Source: Chondrosia reniformis
Lineage: Eukaryota; Porifera; Demospongiae; Chondrillida; Chondrillidae
DNA length: 64,000 nt
Assembly: GCA_947172415.1 (NCBI GenBank)
Contig: OX359197.1
Span: forward strand, 682,001-746,000
Direction of reading: 5' to 3'
The notes beneath the pieces were generated by a model. It saw only the letters and a program-made list of their open reading frames with translations. It had not been told where the DNA came from and searched no databases. Made by a program: the position numbers and the translations under genes. Shown here piece by piece: positions 47,011 through 58,406 of the stretch. Positions within the stretch are counted from its first letter, which is position 1; the number at the start of each line of letters is the position of its first letter.

Positions 47011-49618
47011 TTATATAAGCTTCTTCTGTGTTTCTTGAATCGTCTTTGCTAGTTTCTGCTTTTCTAGTATATCAAACTCTCTGTTGTCCTCCACCTCACC
47101 ATATATGGCAAACTAAAACATGTAACAGCGGGTATATAACAGATATATACAATATATTAAAACAATAAATTTCAATACAGAACATTTACACAGAATGACA
47201 ATGGGACTCAGCTAGCACATGCATAAATGCATCGTATCACTTATTTATCAGAGAGCATGGCAGTATAATATACTAAACTGAGATGACACGAAATAAACAT
47301 GGTCGCCCTATTCAATGTATTATGAGTTATCATATATATATGTATGTACATATATATAGTTTTTACCTTGACAAGCACGTTAACAATGAAATAGAACCAG
47401 TAGACTTGGAGTAGATACAGTGCAAAAAGCATTAAATTGAGGGGCATGTAGAATGCACCGGCTGAAGCACAGAATTGTCTACTAGCTACTACAGTAGAGT
47501 ACATCGCTTTAGAAGGAAACAGATAGAGTCGAAACACTACCCTGTAAAATAAGAGGTTAGAAATCAAAATATATATATAGATGTATATTTATTATAATTT
47601 ATGTTAATAATACGTACTATATTTTATATACATCAAACCAGGAACACAGCAGATAAATATTATACATGACTCCAGGTTTAGTTCCCTATAGGCCTTTTAC
47701 TATAGAATACATGTAGCATGTAGTATATGTTGTTATAAATAATTCTAGTATGCATTTGAGAGACACATAATTTGTACACTCCATCAGAATTACTGATCTA
47801 TTCCATTATACTAACCATGATAGTACAAAAATCATGAAGATAATATTTGCCATCAAATCGGCCATTTTGTTTATGTGGCCATTGGTCTTTTTGAAGTAGA
47901 CGCAGATCTTGCTAAACTCAAGTAAAACATCCCCGATGTCATAGAAGAACAATATCAGTACACCAATATAGTGATAACTATGTATATAAGATAGACAGAT
48001 ATATAATTAGATGATATGGAAGAAGTATTTTTGCTTATATGGATAATTAACTTAGCTGGATGCATATATACCTAATTGTATAAACTGGGAAGCCATCTTA
48101 TTATATAATATATATAAAGTGCATCATGGATAAAATATAGATTATGCATGCCTATATATACTGTATATATAATATTAAAGTTATTACTGACCGTATTCCG
48201 TATGACCATATAAGGAGTGTCATGGTTAACACATGGTGTGTCAGCATTGCACAATAATCCTTTCTTTTGATGTTGATAAAAATTGTAGTGATGACAAAGT
48301 GTATATAAAACCCAATCTCAAACATGTACAACCAGTAAATTTCAGTTTCCACTTGAACTCCAATACTCCAATCTAAAATGGGATCAGAAAGTGAAAATGA
48401 AAATTTATACTTATATACATAAGAATAGCCACAAGATAAACATTTCTAAAAGTGAATACATACAACAAATAAACATGGTTAGGAAAAGCACACGCATTAA
48501 TATTATGTGATTAACCATGCAAAACTAAACATATTTAACAAGTTGTGACCATTTGGTCTGTGGGGGAGGATTTACGTGATGGCTGGATAGTCATCCTTCT
48601 TTGAGCAGTGTAGATATATAACTTGTAATATGACTAGAGGTGTAAATGATTTATGGTTGAATTCATGTATACAGTGGCACGCAAATTCAAAATTCAAAGG
48701 GGGAGGGGAGGTGCTCGGCACTTCCCTCTGTGCCTGACTTTGTATTGGCTATATTCTTTCTAAGGGATTTTACCACTAATTTATCCTTGCTGCACACCCT
48801 TGATAATCGTTAGGAGCCTCTTTAAGCTTATTTCTGAGGTAGACCTGAAAAGTTCAAACCTGTTCAATAAATCCATTTTTGCTGATACTCAAAATATCAA
48901 TCATACATATATTGAATACGGCTAGATACACTTACACGACCAGTGTGAGCCAAGATCTGAATAGAGAGTTCCCTTGTTTCCAATGACAACAGTCAAGGAA
49001 CAACACCAGCTAACAAGGTAAATACAAAAACTAAACACACTTTCTGGAAACTTCTTTCCAGTTTCTTCCTCTAAGTTGAACTGTTCTGCAATTCTCTGGA
49101 CCAATTAAAAATATATATAAATAAGCATTTATTGCATACATACACTTGTTTTAAAAAAAAACTTAATTCACAAACCGGAGATCTGGATACTTAATTAATT
49201 TACCTTTAAAAGAGTTTTCTCCACTACAATTCTTAAGACCGTGAGAGTTAGAGCAATTGCCACAATGTGTACTATCTCTCCTTTACCAAAAAAGAAGTAT
49301 TTGCTTAGGTCAACGAAACCTTGATTAAGAGATTCTCCTAAGCTCCCACTTTCCCAAGAATGGCGAGCCTTTAGTACGCAAGAAAATACAAAGAAATAAA
49401 TTAGACTATTTAGAGCCTGCAAAAATTTCCAATTAGGTTAAACGTTAGCCTTCTCCTCCAAGCATATTAAGTTATCACAGTATATATACACACAGACATC
49501 ATTCGGGAAAGAATCTCACCTGCTCTGTAAAATTCCCGTACATACTATGCAGCACCTCAATCGGGTCAGGAAAGACGGGCGTTAGGTGCTTGTAAGCTAC
49601 AGCTGGTTTCTCGCACAT
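47011..49618 (-). CDS. Ceramide synthase-like TLC protein A, 363 aa
   Basis: Seven exons: 49520-49618, 49204-49416, 48936-49095, 48192-48372, 47816-47977, 47367-47541, 47011-47112. Multi-pass ER protein that N-acylates sphingoid bases. The TLC/Lag1 region carries IYWLYMFEIGFYIHF, the catalytic His pair (LTHHVLT) and the Asp motif. The family LHDxSD motif reads FYDIGD here: the His is Tyr but both Asp are kept. It continues FRLYLFPSKAMYST and LLQVYWFYFIVNVL. No homeobox domain. The C-terminus is charged and helical (EDNREFDILEKQK). Exon lengths of exons 1, 3, 4 and 5 are identical to gene B (99, 160, 181, 162 nt), so the two arose by tandem duplication. The start MCEKPAV aligns with MCERGNR of gene B. 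Confidence 0.9.
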
Positions 49619-49836
49619 CGCGATTTAGTATGTCCTAAAATATAACAAGACTGCGTTGTATATACAAGGCCCCCGACTTCGGTCAAGTTTGTCAGGAGGT
49701 CGCGGCAGCAGCTGGTCATTAGTGGGCGTGGCTATAGGTAGGTAATCCAGAGTTACGAGTTTATGACTATATATAGCAACTAAACCTAGAGAGGTTTGGA
49801 AGAGTATAGAGGGCCTCTCTTTTTTCTTCTGCTCCA

Positions 49837-49886
49837 CTGGGTCAGATAGCTGTTTCTGGGAATACCACCCTTCATCAGTGACCCAG
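49837..49886 (-). ncRNA. Best-formed hammerhead ribozyme motif
   Basis: Minus strand: stem I arms CTGGGTCA and TGACCCAG pair perfectly over 8 bp. Between them lie CTGATGA, stem II (GGG/CCC), GAAAC, a two-bp stem III with AGCT tetraloop, and AUC as cleavage triplet. All invariant core bases are present. The very short stem III with a palindromic loop is the form seen in Penelope-like elements and animal retrozymes, usually active as dimers. Confidence 0.7.
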
Positions 49887-50217
49887 GAACTTTTTCCTCT
49901 TCTAAATGCATGATAGGTGAACAAATATCTTTTAAATGTTTGCAAAGTAGCAAGAGTTATAAAGTATATATGCTCTTCGAAGACAACTTAACTTTATAGA
50001 TATATGATTGTGTACGTATATGTAGTTTCTATAATTGGTATAACCTGTAGTCATGGATACTGCGTACATCCAACCTTCACAAGCAATCTGTTGAAGAAGC
50101 TCGTCACTTTTGTAGATACACTCCAATTTAAAGTCTTTCATAATTAAGCTATTGTAAACCTTTCTACTGCAGTTATGCATGGTCAAATCAAAAAATGATT
50201 AGGGTATGGACAGGTGC

Positions 50218-50350
50218 ATGAATAATCAAAGTGATAATCAAACCACAATCAACCATTCTAAACATCATAAAGAGGGAGAATCATGAGAGAAGAAATTCCT
50301 GGAAATTGAACCCAGGACGGCTACGTGCATACGTAGTGGTCAATACTGCA
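50218..50350 (-). mobile_element. tRNA-derived SINE
   Basis: Minus strand ends with TGTGGTTTGATTATCACTTTGATTATTCAT, the tail also found after the tRNA-like head at 53509. Upstream is a decayed T-arm (CCTGGGTTCAATTTCCAGG). The head is otherwise degraded. Confidence 0.65.
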
Positions 50351-50458
50351 ATTTTACATGTTTCACACCTATAACAATAACGTACAACTACTGGTCTAAG
50401 GAGAATCTAGGTACATTTGTCTAAAACTGCTAACTGTTGAGGAAGATCTATTTTGAAT

Positions 50459-53400
50459 TTATTTTACTTTCTTGGAATGAAGTCTCATTTGTTTCTCTCT
50501 CTTCTCGACATCGTACTCCCTGTTGTCATCCACATCGTCTCCATGCACCAGCACCTAACGAACATCAAGCAGCATGAGTGATAACCAAACCACAAGTGTT
50601 TAATTTGAATCATCATAGTGATAACCTAACCACAACTGTGTAATCCTTAATTTGAATCATCATAGTGATAATCAAACCACAACTGTTTAATACTTAATTT
50701 GAGAACAACATAAAGAGAAGCAAATGCTGGGAACCAAATCCAAGACAGTTAAACCACCAGCACTAACCCAATTATCACATTAGCAAACATTTTCATAGTC
50801 CTAACTAATTTAGTTTTTGTATCCTTACAACATTTAAAATAAGGAAACATAAATAACAACATTAGCCCAGTTAAAAATGCTCAATGGAACAGTTGCCTAC
50901 CATATCTACCCCAAGTGTGTGCCAATTACATATGAAACAGCTGTACATGAAGCTAAGTGCATATAGAAGAAGACAGGAAGATAAAGACTCCCATACAGGG
51001 TCACTGATGGAGAGTGGAATTCACAGAAACAGTTATCTGGTAAAGTGGATAAAAGGAAGAAAACTTGATATGGAATGACACTGTATCCTCATCCAGAGGT
51101 CTACAGGTTTTTTCTGAGTATTACTGTAAGCCTAGGAAAAACAGTGAATATTGGTAATTGCATCTATTAGCATAAATCTTATCTACCAGCTTTTTTTCTC
51201 ACAGATTCTTCAACACAAGACCATATAGAATATATATTCTAAGTACAATTTGTGCTATTTTTGTATGATGTCAACCGTGACTATAAGAAATTGGTATTTT
51301 TATCTTGATAATTCACTCTATTCCAACCAAATGATTCACAATAGATCATTACTAACGTTTCAGCCACATACTGTGGCCTTCATCAGAGTATAACAAAGAA
51401 CAAATCTAGTAGGCAAATAAGGAAGTCTATAATTTGAATAGCTACAATTTGAATAGCTATTTTTATCTTACTCATATATCTTGTTGATGGTTATTGCATA
51501 AAATAATGTTCTACATTAAAGCATACTACGTACATACATACATGTAGGCAAACTCCACTAAATTGCTATACATACTCCAGCACTACATACAAATGACGTA
51601 CAGTGAGTGTTTTAACTAGTTTACCCTTACTGAAAATTACACTTGAAATGGCACTTATCTAATAGAGAGTTTCTATGGCGATTAGATAAGAAATGGAGTG
51701 GCACATACGTACAATTAACAAGGTCCCCACAACCAACTTAACTACTTGAATGTCTGTTTATCCTATACACAAAGTGCATTAATCTAGTTGCCATAGTAAT
51801 ATAACTCCTACTTTGATTAGTAACTTGATGATGAAGATGGTCCAATAGATTTGCAAGCAGTAGAGAAGAAAGAGCATTGTATTGAAGGGAAGATAGAAAG
51901 CTCCATCTCTGCAAAAGTGAAGACTTGCCACACAGGTAGAATAGACCACCTTTGTCGGAAACCAGTAGAGTCGAAAAAGGAACCTAATTGAATAATAAAA
52001 GAAAACTTTATATGTATGCATAAATATGGAAGTGAATTGCTTTATATTACGTACATCTACAAACTAAGTATTACTGTATGAAGTACTACTATATGAAGTA
52101 CTACATGAAGTACTATATGAAGTACTATATGAAGTACTGTATGAATTACTGTATGAATTACTACATGAAGTACTATACGTGTATACGTATGAATTACTAC
52201 GTATATGAATTACTATATGAAGTACATATTAGGTGCAAATATACATACATACATTACATATATTTGAGACAGAAGTTGAGAGATAAAATGAGTTTGAAAG
52301 TGAGTGTATACTATAATAAACTGACCAGGAGATCACAAATGTAGCAAAGCCCACATCCCCCGCATTCTTTATCATTTTATGTTTTTTCCCATCCATCACT
52401 CTAAAGTATGTAATGGTCTTGGCTCCTTCGAGAATGACATCACTAATGTCATGCAGGAATAGCACCATCACCCCAATGTAGTAGAACCTATAGACACACG
52501 CATATACATATGTGTACACATACATGCAGGAATAGCACCATCACCCCAATGTAGTAGAACCTAGAGACATACATAATTATGCATTATAAGACTCAAGATT
52601 TAGCACAGGGAGTCAAGGACTCACAATAGATCAAGAAGAAGACAAAGATTCCCAGGGTCACTGATGAAGAGTGGAATTCCCAGAAACAGCTGTACAGCCC
52701 AGTGGAAAATAAGAGAAATTGAAGGAGAAAACTCTTGTATCCTCATCCAAAGCTGTTTCTGGGAATACCACCCTTCATCATGTGTACATTTGAAAAGTGA
52801 AATATACATCTTTGTTCACTACCAATTGACACTTAATAAGCTCACCGCACAGTATAGGACCAGCCTATCAGAGCAATGGTCAGGATGTGGTGGAGCAGGA
52901 GAACCTTAAAATCCTTCCTCTTTGCATTAATAAATATTGTTGTGAATAGGAAATGAGTATAGGAGCCCAATTGAAACATATACAACCAATAGATGTCTGG
53001 TTCTACTTCCATTCCAACTTTCCAATCTAAAAAAAAGAGTAACAACTATACGTATGTATGTATGTATGTATGTGTGTATGTATGTATGTATGTATGTATG
53101 GGTGGATGTATATTTAAATAGAATTTGTATAGTACTTTTTACATACACAAAAAGACAAACATTTCAAAAACCAAACTCTCAGAGGGAGATACTTTGGCAC
53201 TAGAACAGCCACCTGAATCTACCAGCTAACAACTTACGTTTCCAATGAGCATCAAGGTTGAAGAAGAGTCCTTTGGGATTGTAAACAATTACATAAAGAT
53301 CCCAAATCCAGTTAAATAAGAACACACAACAGCTCCAACTTGTGTCAGGAAATTTTAGAGTTTCTTCCTTTTGAAATTTGAACCATCGAGGGATCCTCTA

Positions 53401-54068
53401 TGGAATAAACAAGTAACACAAGTACGTAATAGTACTAATTAGTGAGTGGAGATTATTACTTCTACCTAGTTAGTATAAGAGGGGAAACATGAATGCAGGA
53501 TTGCTGTGGTAATTGTAGCTCAGTGGCAGAGCACTGGTGGTCATAACCAGCTGTCCTGGGTTCGATTCCCAGCAATTGGTTCTTTCATGTTTTCCTCTTC
53601 ATAATTACTTGTGGTTTGATTATCACTTTGATTATTCATAAACTAAGTCTGTGAGATACTTCCTATATACTGTACGTACATATACAACTGTAAGATTACA
53701 TTGGAGGATATACGTACAGTGATAAGATCAACTCAATGGTAAAATAGAGTAAGATTCCTTCTAACTGCATCGAACTTATCTTTTGAAAGGATCATCTTTC
53801 GACTTTTAGAGTGTCTAAAGACGTATTTTCAATGGTAAAAGATGAACTTTCTAAACATTATATTTTATGCAAAGTTACAGTATAATTACAAATCTTTATC
53901 TTTGAAAGGATTTGTCTTTTAGTCTCTTTTGAATATCTAAAGATGCAGTGTTTCTGTTTCTCTGTTCTCTTCGCACCCGCTGTTCATGCCTGCCATTTTA
54001 ATTTTGTCACACACACACACACTCTCTCTCTTTCTTTCTCACACACACACACACACACTCTCTCTCTT

Positions 54069-54115
<47 letters not shown>

Positions 54116-54776
54116 CTCTCTGCATATTGAGCTCACCTTTAGTATAAAAAAGTCTAGAAATAGCTTGAGAAGTACCAGACATACTGCAATGAACATGGCA
54201 TTCATCAGATCTCTCATTTCAAATGAGGAGTACCTCTTTAAGGCATCAAAAGTCTCACCAAACCATTCTCCCAAGTCTCCTCGTGGCCAACGCTCATCTA
54301 CCTAAAGATGTGTAAAATAAGGAAATAGAAGCTGCAAAATGCATAATCACACACGAGTGAGTGATACGCATCATGGCCGCCTAAGGAGATGAAATATAGC
54401 TTATTAGTTGATGATCTACGTAGAGTCTAGCAAATCAGAAACAAATTTCGTAGACTTGCGGGACTTGCCCAAGCAAGGTATTTCTTAGTACTTTAGTAAT
54501 ACACTTCCATTACAACACACCAATCGCCAGTATGCACATACGTAACATAGTTACGACTACCTAAAGGTTTGCCGCAGTCTATTGACTAGTAAATGGTTAT
54601 ATCTAACAAGCTAACTAAGTGGTAATGAAAAAGTCAGAATGCAAACTACAAAGTTTGAAAGGACTATACATCAGTACCTGAGATGAAAAGTTTCCCAGAA
54701 TCTCCACGAGGATAGGAATTGGGTTGGGGAAGAGTGGAGAGGGAAAGTAAAAGTTCCGATTCCCCCTTTCGCACAT
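50459..54776 (-). CDS. Ceramide synthase-like TLC protein B, 344 aa
   Basis: Seven exons: 54678-54776, 54137-54301, 53238-53397, 52846-53026, 52326-52487, 51812-51983, 50459-50554. Same architecture as gene A with full Lag1 motifs: DIYWLYMFQLGSYTHF, LLHHILTIAL (His pair) and LFLHDISDVILE (HDxxD complete), then FRLYWFPTKVVYST and LLYCLQIYWTIFIIK. The short charged C-terminus includes DDVDDNREYDVEKREK. No homeobox. Introns carry a SINE, CA/CT and GTAT microsatellites, two decayed hammerhead repeats and a partial exon duplication. The start codon faces the death-domain gene across about 800 bp of original intergenic DNA. Confidence 0.92.
50560..50775 (-). mobile_element. SINE with repeated tail in ceramide synthase B intron 6
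   Basis: Three successive copies of the GTGATAA..AACCACAA tail block (reverse strand), then a CCCAGCATTTG T-arm remnant near 50727. Same family as 50218 and 53509. Confidence 0.6.
51346..51392 (-). ncRNA. Hammerhead-like motif, second sequence type
   Basis: Minus strand: CTCTGATGA, stem II with six pairs (GCCACA/TGTGGC), then GAAACGTTAGTA. The core is complete, but stem I is weak, so activity is uncertain. Stem II differs from the GGGTGGAATTCCC group, so it is a separate lineage. Confidence 0.5.
52078..52230. repeat. ATGAAGTACTAT minisatellite
   Basis: About ten 12-bp units, with ATGAATTACTGT variants, in intron 5 of ceramide synthase B. Confidence 0.85.
52523..52567 (-). pseudogene. Duplicated start of ceramide synthase B exon 5
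   Basis: Repeats 52451-52495 (exon 5 first 37 nt plus its acceptor region) with one change that converts the acceptor region CTATAG to CTCTAG. It lies upstream of the true exon and could act as a decoy 3' splice site. Confidence 0.7.
52640..52795. repeat. Two decayed hammerhead-type repeats, inverted
   Basis: At 52658 (plus) the core is CTGATGA...GAAACAGCTGTA with broken stem I. At 52750-52785 (minus) it is ATGATGA...GAAACAGCTT. Both belong to the GGGTGGAATTCCC group. Neither is expected to cleave. Confidence 0.5.
53509..53579 (+). mobile_element. tRNA-like head of a SINE (tail to about 53640)
   Basis: Folds as a cloverleaf: acceptor GTAATTG/CAATTGG (six of seven paired), D arm GCTC/GAGC, anticodon arm CTGGT/ACCAG, T arm CTGGG-TTCGATT-CCCAG. 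The anticodon loop GGTCATA lacks the universal U33, so it is not a working tRNA. The following TGTGGTTTGATTATCACTTT tail recurs in the SINEs at 50.2 and 50.6 kb. A and B boxes are good, so it could still be a polymerase III start. Confidence 0.75.
54008..54120. repeat. CA/CT microsatellite
   Basis: Alternating (CA)n and (CT)n runs 17 bp from the exon 2 donor of ceramide synthase B. A (GTAT)n run lies at 53050-53100 next to exon 4. Confidence 0.95.
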
Positions 54777-55593
54777 ATCCAGCTGGTGGTTTGGTTACTA
54801 AGGGGCCACGATCCACTGTGGTACGATATATGGCGTTACCCTGTAGTTTACATTCGGCGGTGAATAACTAAAAGGTCATGCAATAACTTTATTAGATCAT
54901 AACGGGCGACGCCATGTTTTATCTGACCATATCTTATATCTTACTGGAAACTTGCACTCGTAGTAGAGCTAGATTAAACACTGGAGAAATGAAATATCTG
55001 AGTGACCATTGATCCTACAAGTATATCTGCTTATGCGATTACTTGTTCTTACTCGTTCTTTTTGATAAGAGCAGCAAAACTTGGAAAGTGGCTATATTGG
55101 AAGACTTTGGAAAAGATTTTTGTGCCTTTATTTGCAACTTTGAGAGATGCTTTTAAAGAGTTACACTTCCTCTTCTCTTTGGGAGAGCAAAGAAATCATG
55201 TTTGTCAATTGATTCTCAATGCAACTTTCCAATATTCTGATTTTTGTTAAAACTGTAATAGCCATGTAATCTAGATCCAATTTAGATTCTTGTTTTATAT
55301 ATGCAGAGTTAGATATACTGTATTATCCAGGTTAGGTAACTTCATATTCCTTATATAAGCAGCAGTTATGTTGTACATTGTATATGTTGGTAGCTATTAT
55401 TGCGGTTGTTATGCATGACTGGCCATTAATATTCAAATACTGCAGTACCACCATATTGTTAGCTATTACATAAACATGACCACACACTCTGACAGTTGAC
55501 AGAAGTAGCAACTACATTTACATATAAGTTAGAGTTGGGTGTGTCCCAAAACTCACATGACTCCAAATTAACATGGCGATGGCGATGGAGAAG
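54777..55593. promoter_or_regulatory. Former divergent intergenic region, with the orphaned start of the death-domain gene
   Basis: Upstream of ceramide synthase B (leftward) and originally upstream of the death-domain gene (rightward). It ends with ATGGCGATGGCGATGGAGAAG (55573-55593), the old first coding exon of the death-domain gene cut by the Foldback element. One open stretch (55002-55250) has no recognisable domain and I do not call it a gene. Confidence 0.5.
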
Positions 55594-55667
55594 ACTAGCC
55601 ATTAGAGAGAGGAAGTTAGCATCTTACGTAATACTATTAAAAATGGCCGATATATGTAGATAATGGA

Positions 55668-58130
55668 TGCTGTAGATTCGGTAGATACTATATAGATGTT
55701 GTAGATTTGGTAGATACTGTAGATTCGGTAGATGTTGTAGAATTGGTAGATACTGTAGATTCGGTAGATTCGGTAGATGCTGTAGAATTGGTAGATACTG
55801 TAGATTCGGTAGATGCTGTAGAATTGGTAGATACTGTAGATTTTGTAGATTCGGTAGATGCTGTAGATGTTGTAGAATTGGTAGATGCTGTAGATGTTGT
55901 AGAATTGGTAGATACTGTAGATTCGGTAGATGCTGTAGAATTGGTAAATACTGTAGATGTTGTAGAATTGGTAGATACTGTAGATGTTGTAGATTTGGTA
56001 GATACTGTAGATGTTATAGAATTGGTGTATACTGTAGATGTTGTAGAATGTGTAGATGTTGTAGAATTGGTAGATACTGTAGATTCGGTAGATTTTGTAG
56101 ATTCGGTAGATACTGTAGATGTTGTAGAATTGGTAGATACTGTAGATGTTGTAGAATTGGTAGATACTGTAGATGTTGTAGATTTGGTAGATACTGTAGA
56201 TGTTGTAGATTTGGTAGATACTGTAGATGTTGTAGAATTGGTAGATACTGTAGATGTTGTAGATTTGGTAGATGCTGTAGATGTTGTAGAATTGGTAGAT
56301 ACTGTAGATTCGGTAGATGCTGTAGAATTGGTAAATACTGTAGATGTTGTAGAATTGGTAGATACTGTAGATGTTGTTGAATTGGTAGATACTGTAGATT
56401 TGGTAGATACTGTAGATTCGGTAGATACTGTAGATTCGATAGATAATGTAGATGTTGTAGAATTGGTAGATTTTGTAGATTCGGTAGATGTTGTAGAATT
56501 GGTAGATACTGTAGATTCGGTAGATAATGTAGATGCTGTAGATTTGGTAGATACTGTAGATTCGGTAGATGCTGTAGAATTGGTAAATACTGTAGATTCG
56601 GTAGATGCTGTAGAATTGGTAGATACTGTAGATTCGGTAGATGCTGTAGAATTGGTAGATACTGTAGATTTTGTAGATTTGGTAGATACTGTAGATGTTA
56701 TAGAATTGGTGTATACTGTAGATGTTGTAGAATGTGTAGATGTTGTAGAATTGGTAGATACTGTAGATTCGGTAGATTTTGTAGATTCGGTAGATACTGT
56801 AGATGTTGTAGAATTGGTAGATACTGTAGATGTTGTAGATTTGGTAGATGCTGTAGATGTTGTAGAATTGGTAGATACTGTAGATTCGGTAGATGCTGTA
56901 GAATTGGTAAATACTGTAGATGTTGTAGAATTGGTAGATACTGTAGATGTTGTTGAATTGGTAGATACTGTAGATTTGGTAGATACTGTAGATTCGGTAG
57001 ATACTGTAGATTCGATAGATAATGTAGATGTTGTAGAATTGGTAGATAATGTAGATGCTGTAGATTTGGTAGATACTCTAGATTCGGTAGATGCTGTAGA
57101 ATTTGTAGATTCGGTAGATGTTGTAGAATTGGTAGATACTGTAGATTCGGTAGATAATGTAGATGCTGTAGATTTGGTAGATACTGTAGATTCGGTAGAT
57201 GCTGTAGAATTGGTAAATACTGTAGATTCGGTAGATTCGGTAGATGCTGTAGAATTGGTAGATACTGTAGATTCGGTAGATGCTGTAGAATTGGTAGATA
57301 CTGTAGATTTTGTAGATTCGGTAGATGCTGTAGATGTTGTAGAATTGGTAGATGCTGTAGATGTTGTAGAATTGGTAGATACTGTAGATTCGGTAGATGC
57401 TGTAGAATTGGTAAATACTGTAGATGTTGTAGAATTGGTAGATACTGTAGATGTTGTAGATTTGGTAGATACTGTAGATGTTATAGAATTGGTGTATACT
57501 GTAGATGTTGTAGAATGTGTAGATGTTGTAGAATTGGTAGATACTGTAGATTCGGTAGATTTTGTAGATTCGGTAGATACTGTAGATGTTGTAGAATTGG
57601 TAGATACTGTAGATGTTGTAGAATTGGTAGATACTGTAGATGTTGTAGATTTGGTAGATACTGTAGATGTTGTAGATTTGGTAGATACTGTAGATGTTGT
57701 AGAATTGGTAGATACTGTAGATGTTGTAGATTTGGTAGATGCTGTAGATGTTGTAGAATTGGTAGATACTGTAGATTCGGTAGATGCTGTAGAATTGGTA
57801 AATACTGTAGATGTTGTAGAATTGGTAGATACTGTAGATGTTGTTGAATTGGTAGATACTGTAGATTTGGTAGATACTGTAGATTCGGTAGATACTGTAG
57901 ATTCGATAGATAATGTAGATGTTGTAGAATTGGTAGATAATGTAGATGCTGTAGATTTGGTAGATACTCTAGATTCGGTAGATGCTGTAGAATTTGTAGA
58001 TTCGGTCGATGTTGTAGAATTGGTAGATTCGGTAGATAATGTAGATGCTGTAGATTTGGTAGATACTGTACGTAGATTCAGTAGATGCTGTAGAATTAGT
58101 AGATAATGTAGATGTTGTAGAATTGGTAGA
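55668..58130. repeat. Left inverted arm: 9-bp repeat array
   Basis: About 270 units of GTAGANNNN where the last bases take a few states (ACT, TCG, GCT, GTT, or AATTG). Larger periods exist: the stretch 56048-56380 recurs at 57515-57847, 1467 bp later (163 units), and partly at 56732. Because 9 is three codons, long open frames appear on both strands (VDTVDS..., STNSTTST...); these are by-products. Confidence 0.95.
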
Positions 58131-58406
58131 AAACTTGATGCATGCATGTACTTTTGATGAGTGACTCTATAGATCTGCACATATATTGTAATATTTAATT
58201 TATATAATATTGTAATGAGATTATGCGGGACCCTATAAAGTGTAATTGTATTTTAGAATTTCATATAAATGTAATTAAAAACATGCTATATAATAAAAGA
58301 ATATTTTATGATTGTTATTATGGTTATATATATTTTGTAATAAAAGAATTAATGAACATTAAATTTAAAAGTTATTACATAAATAAATAAAGAAAAAAGT
58401 CAAATT

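Larger units (their letters stand above)
49619..50458. other. Intergenic between the ceramide synthase genes
   Basis: Contains the promoter side of gene A, a well-formed hammerhead motif (49837-49886) and a SINE (50218-50350). No gene. Confidence 0.6.

Noticed and set aside
53509-53579. Functional tRNA gene
   Set aside because: The anticodon loop lacks U33, the first acceptor pair is mismatched, and the SINE tail follows directly.
55002-55250. 82-codon frame upstream of the Foldback element
   Set aside because: Leucine/aromatic-rich, but no domain, no splice support, and it sits in the divergent promoter region.
55688-58180. Frames of about 800 codons on both strands (STNSTTST-type and VDTVDS-type)
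   Set aside because: They follow from a 9-bp repeat without stop codons in several frames; there are no splice links or non-repeat domains, and the same occurs in the inverted arm at 60190-62598.
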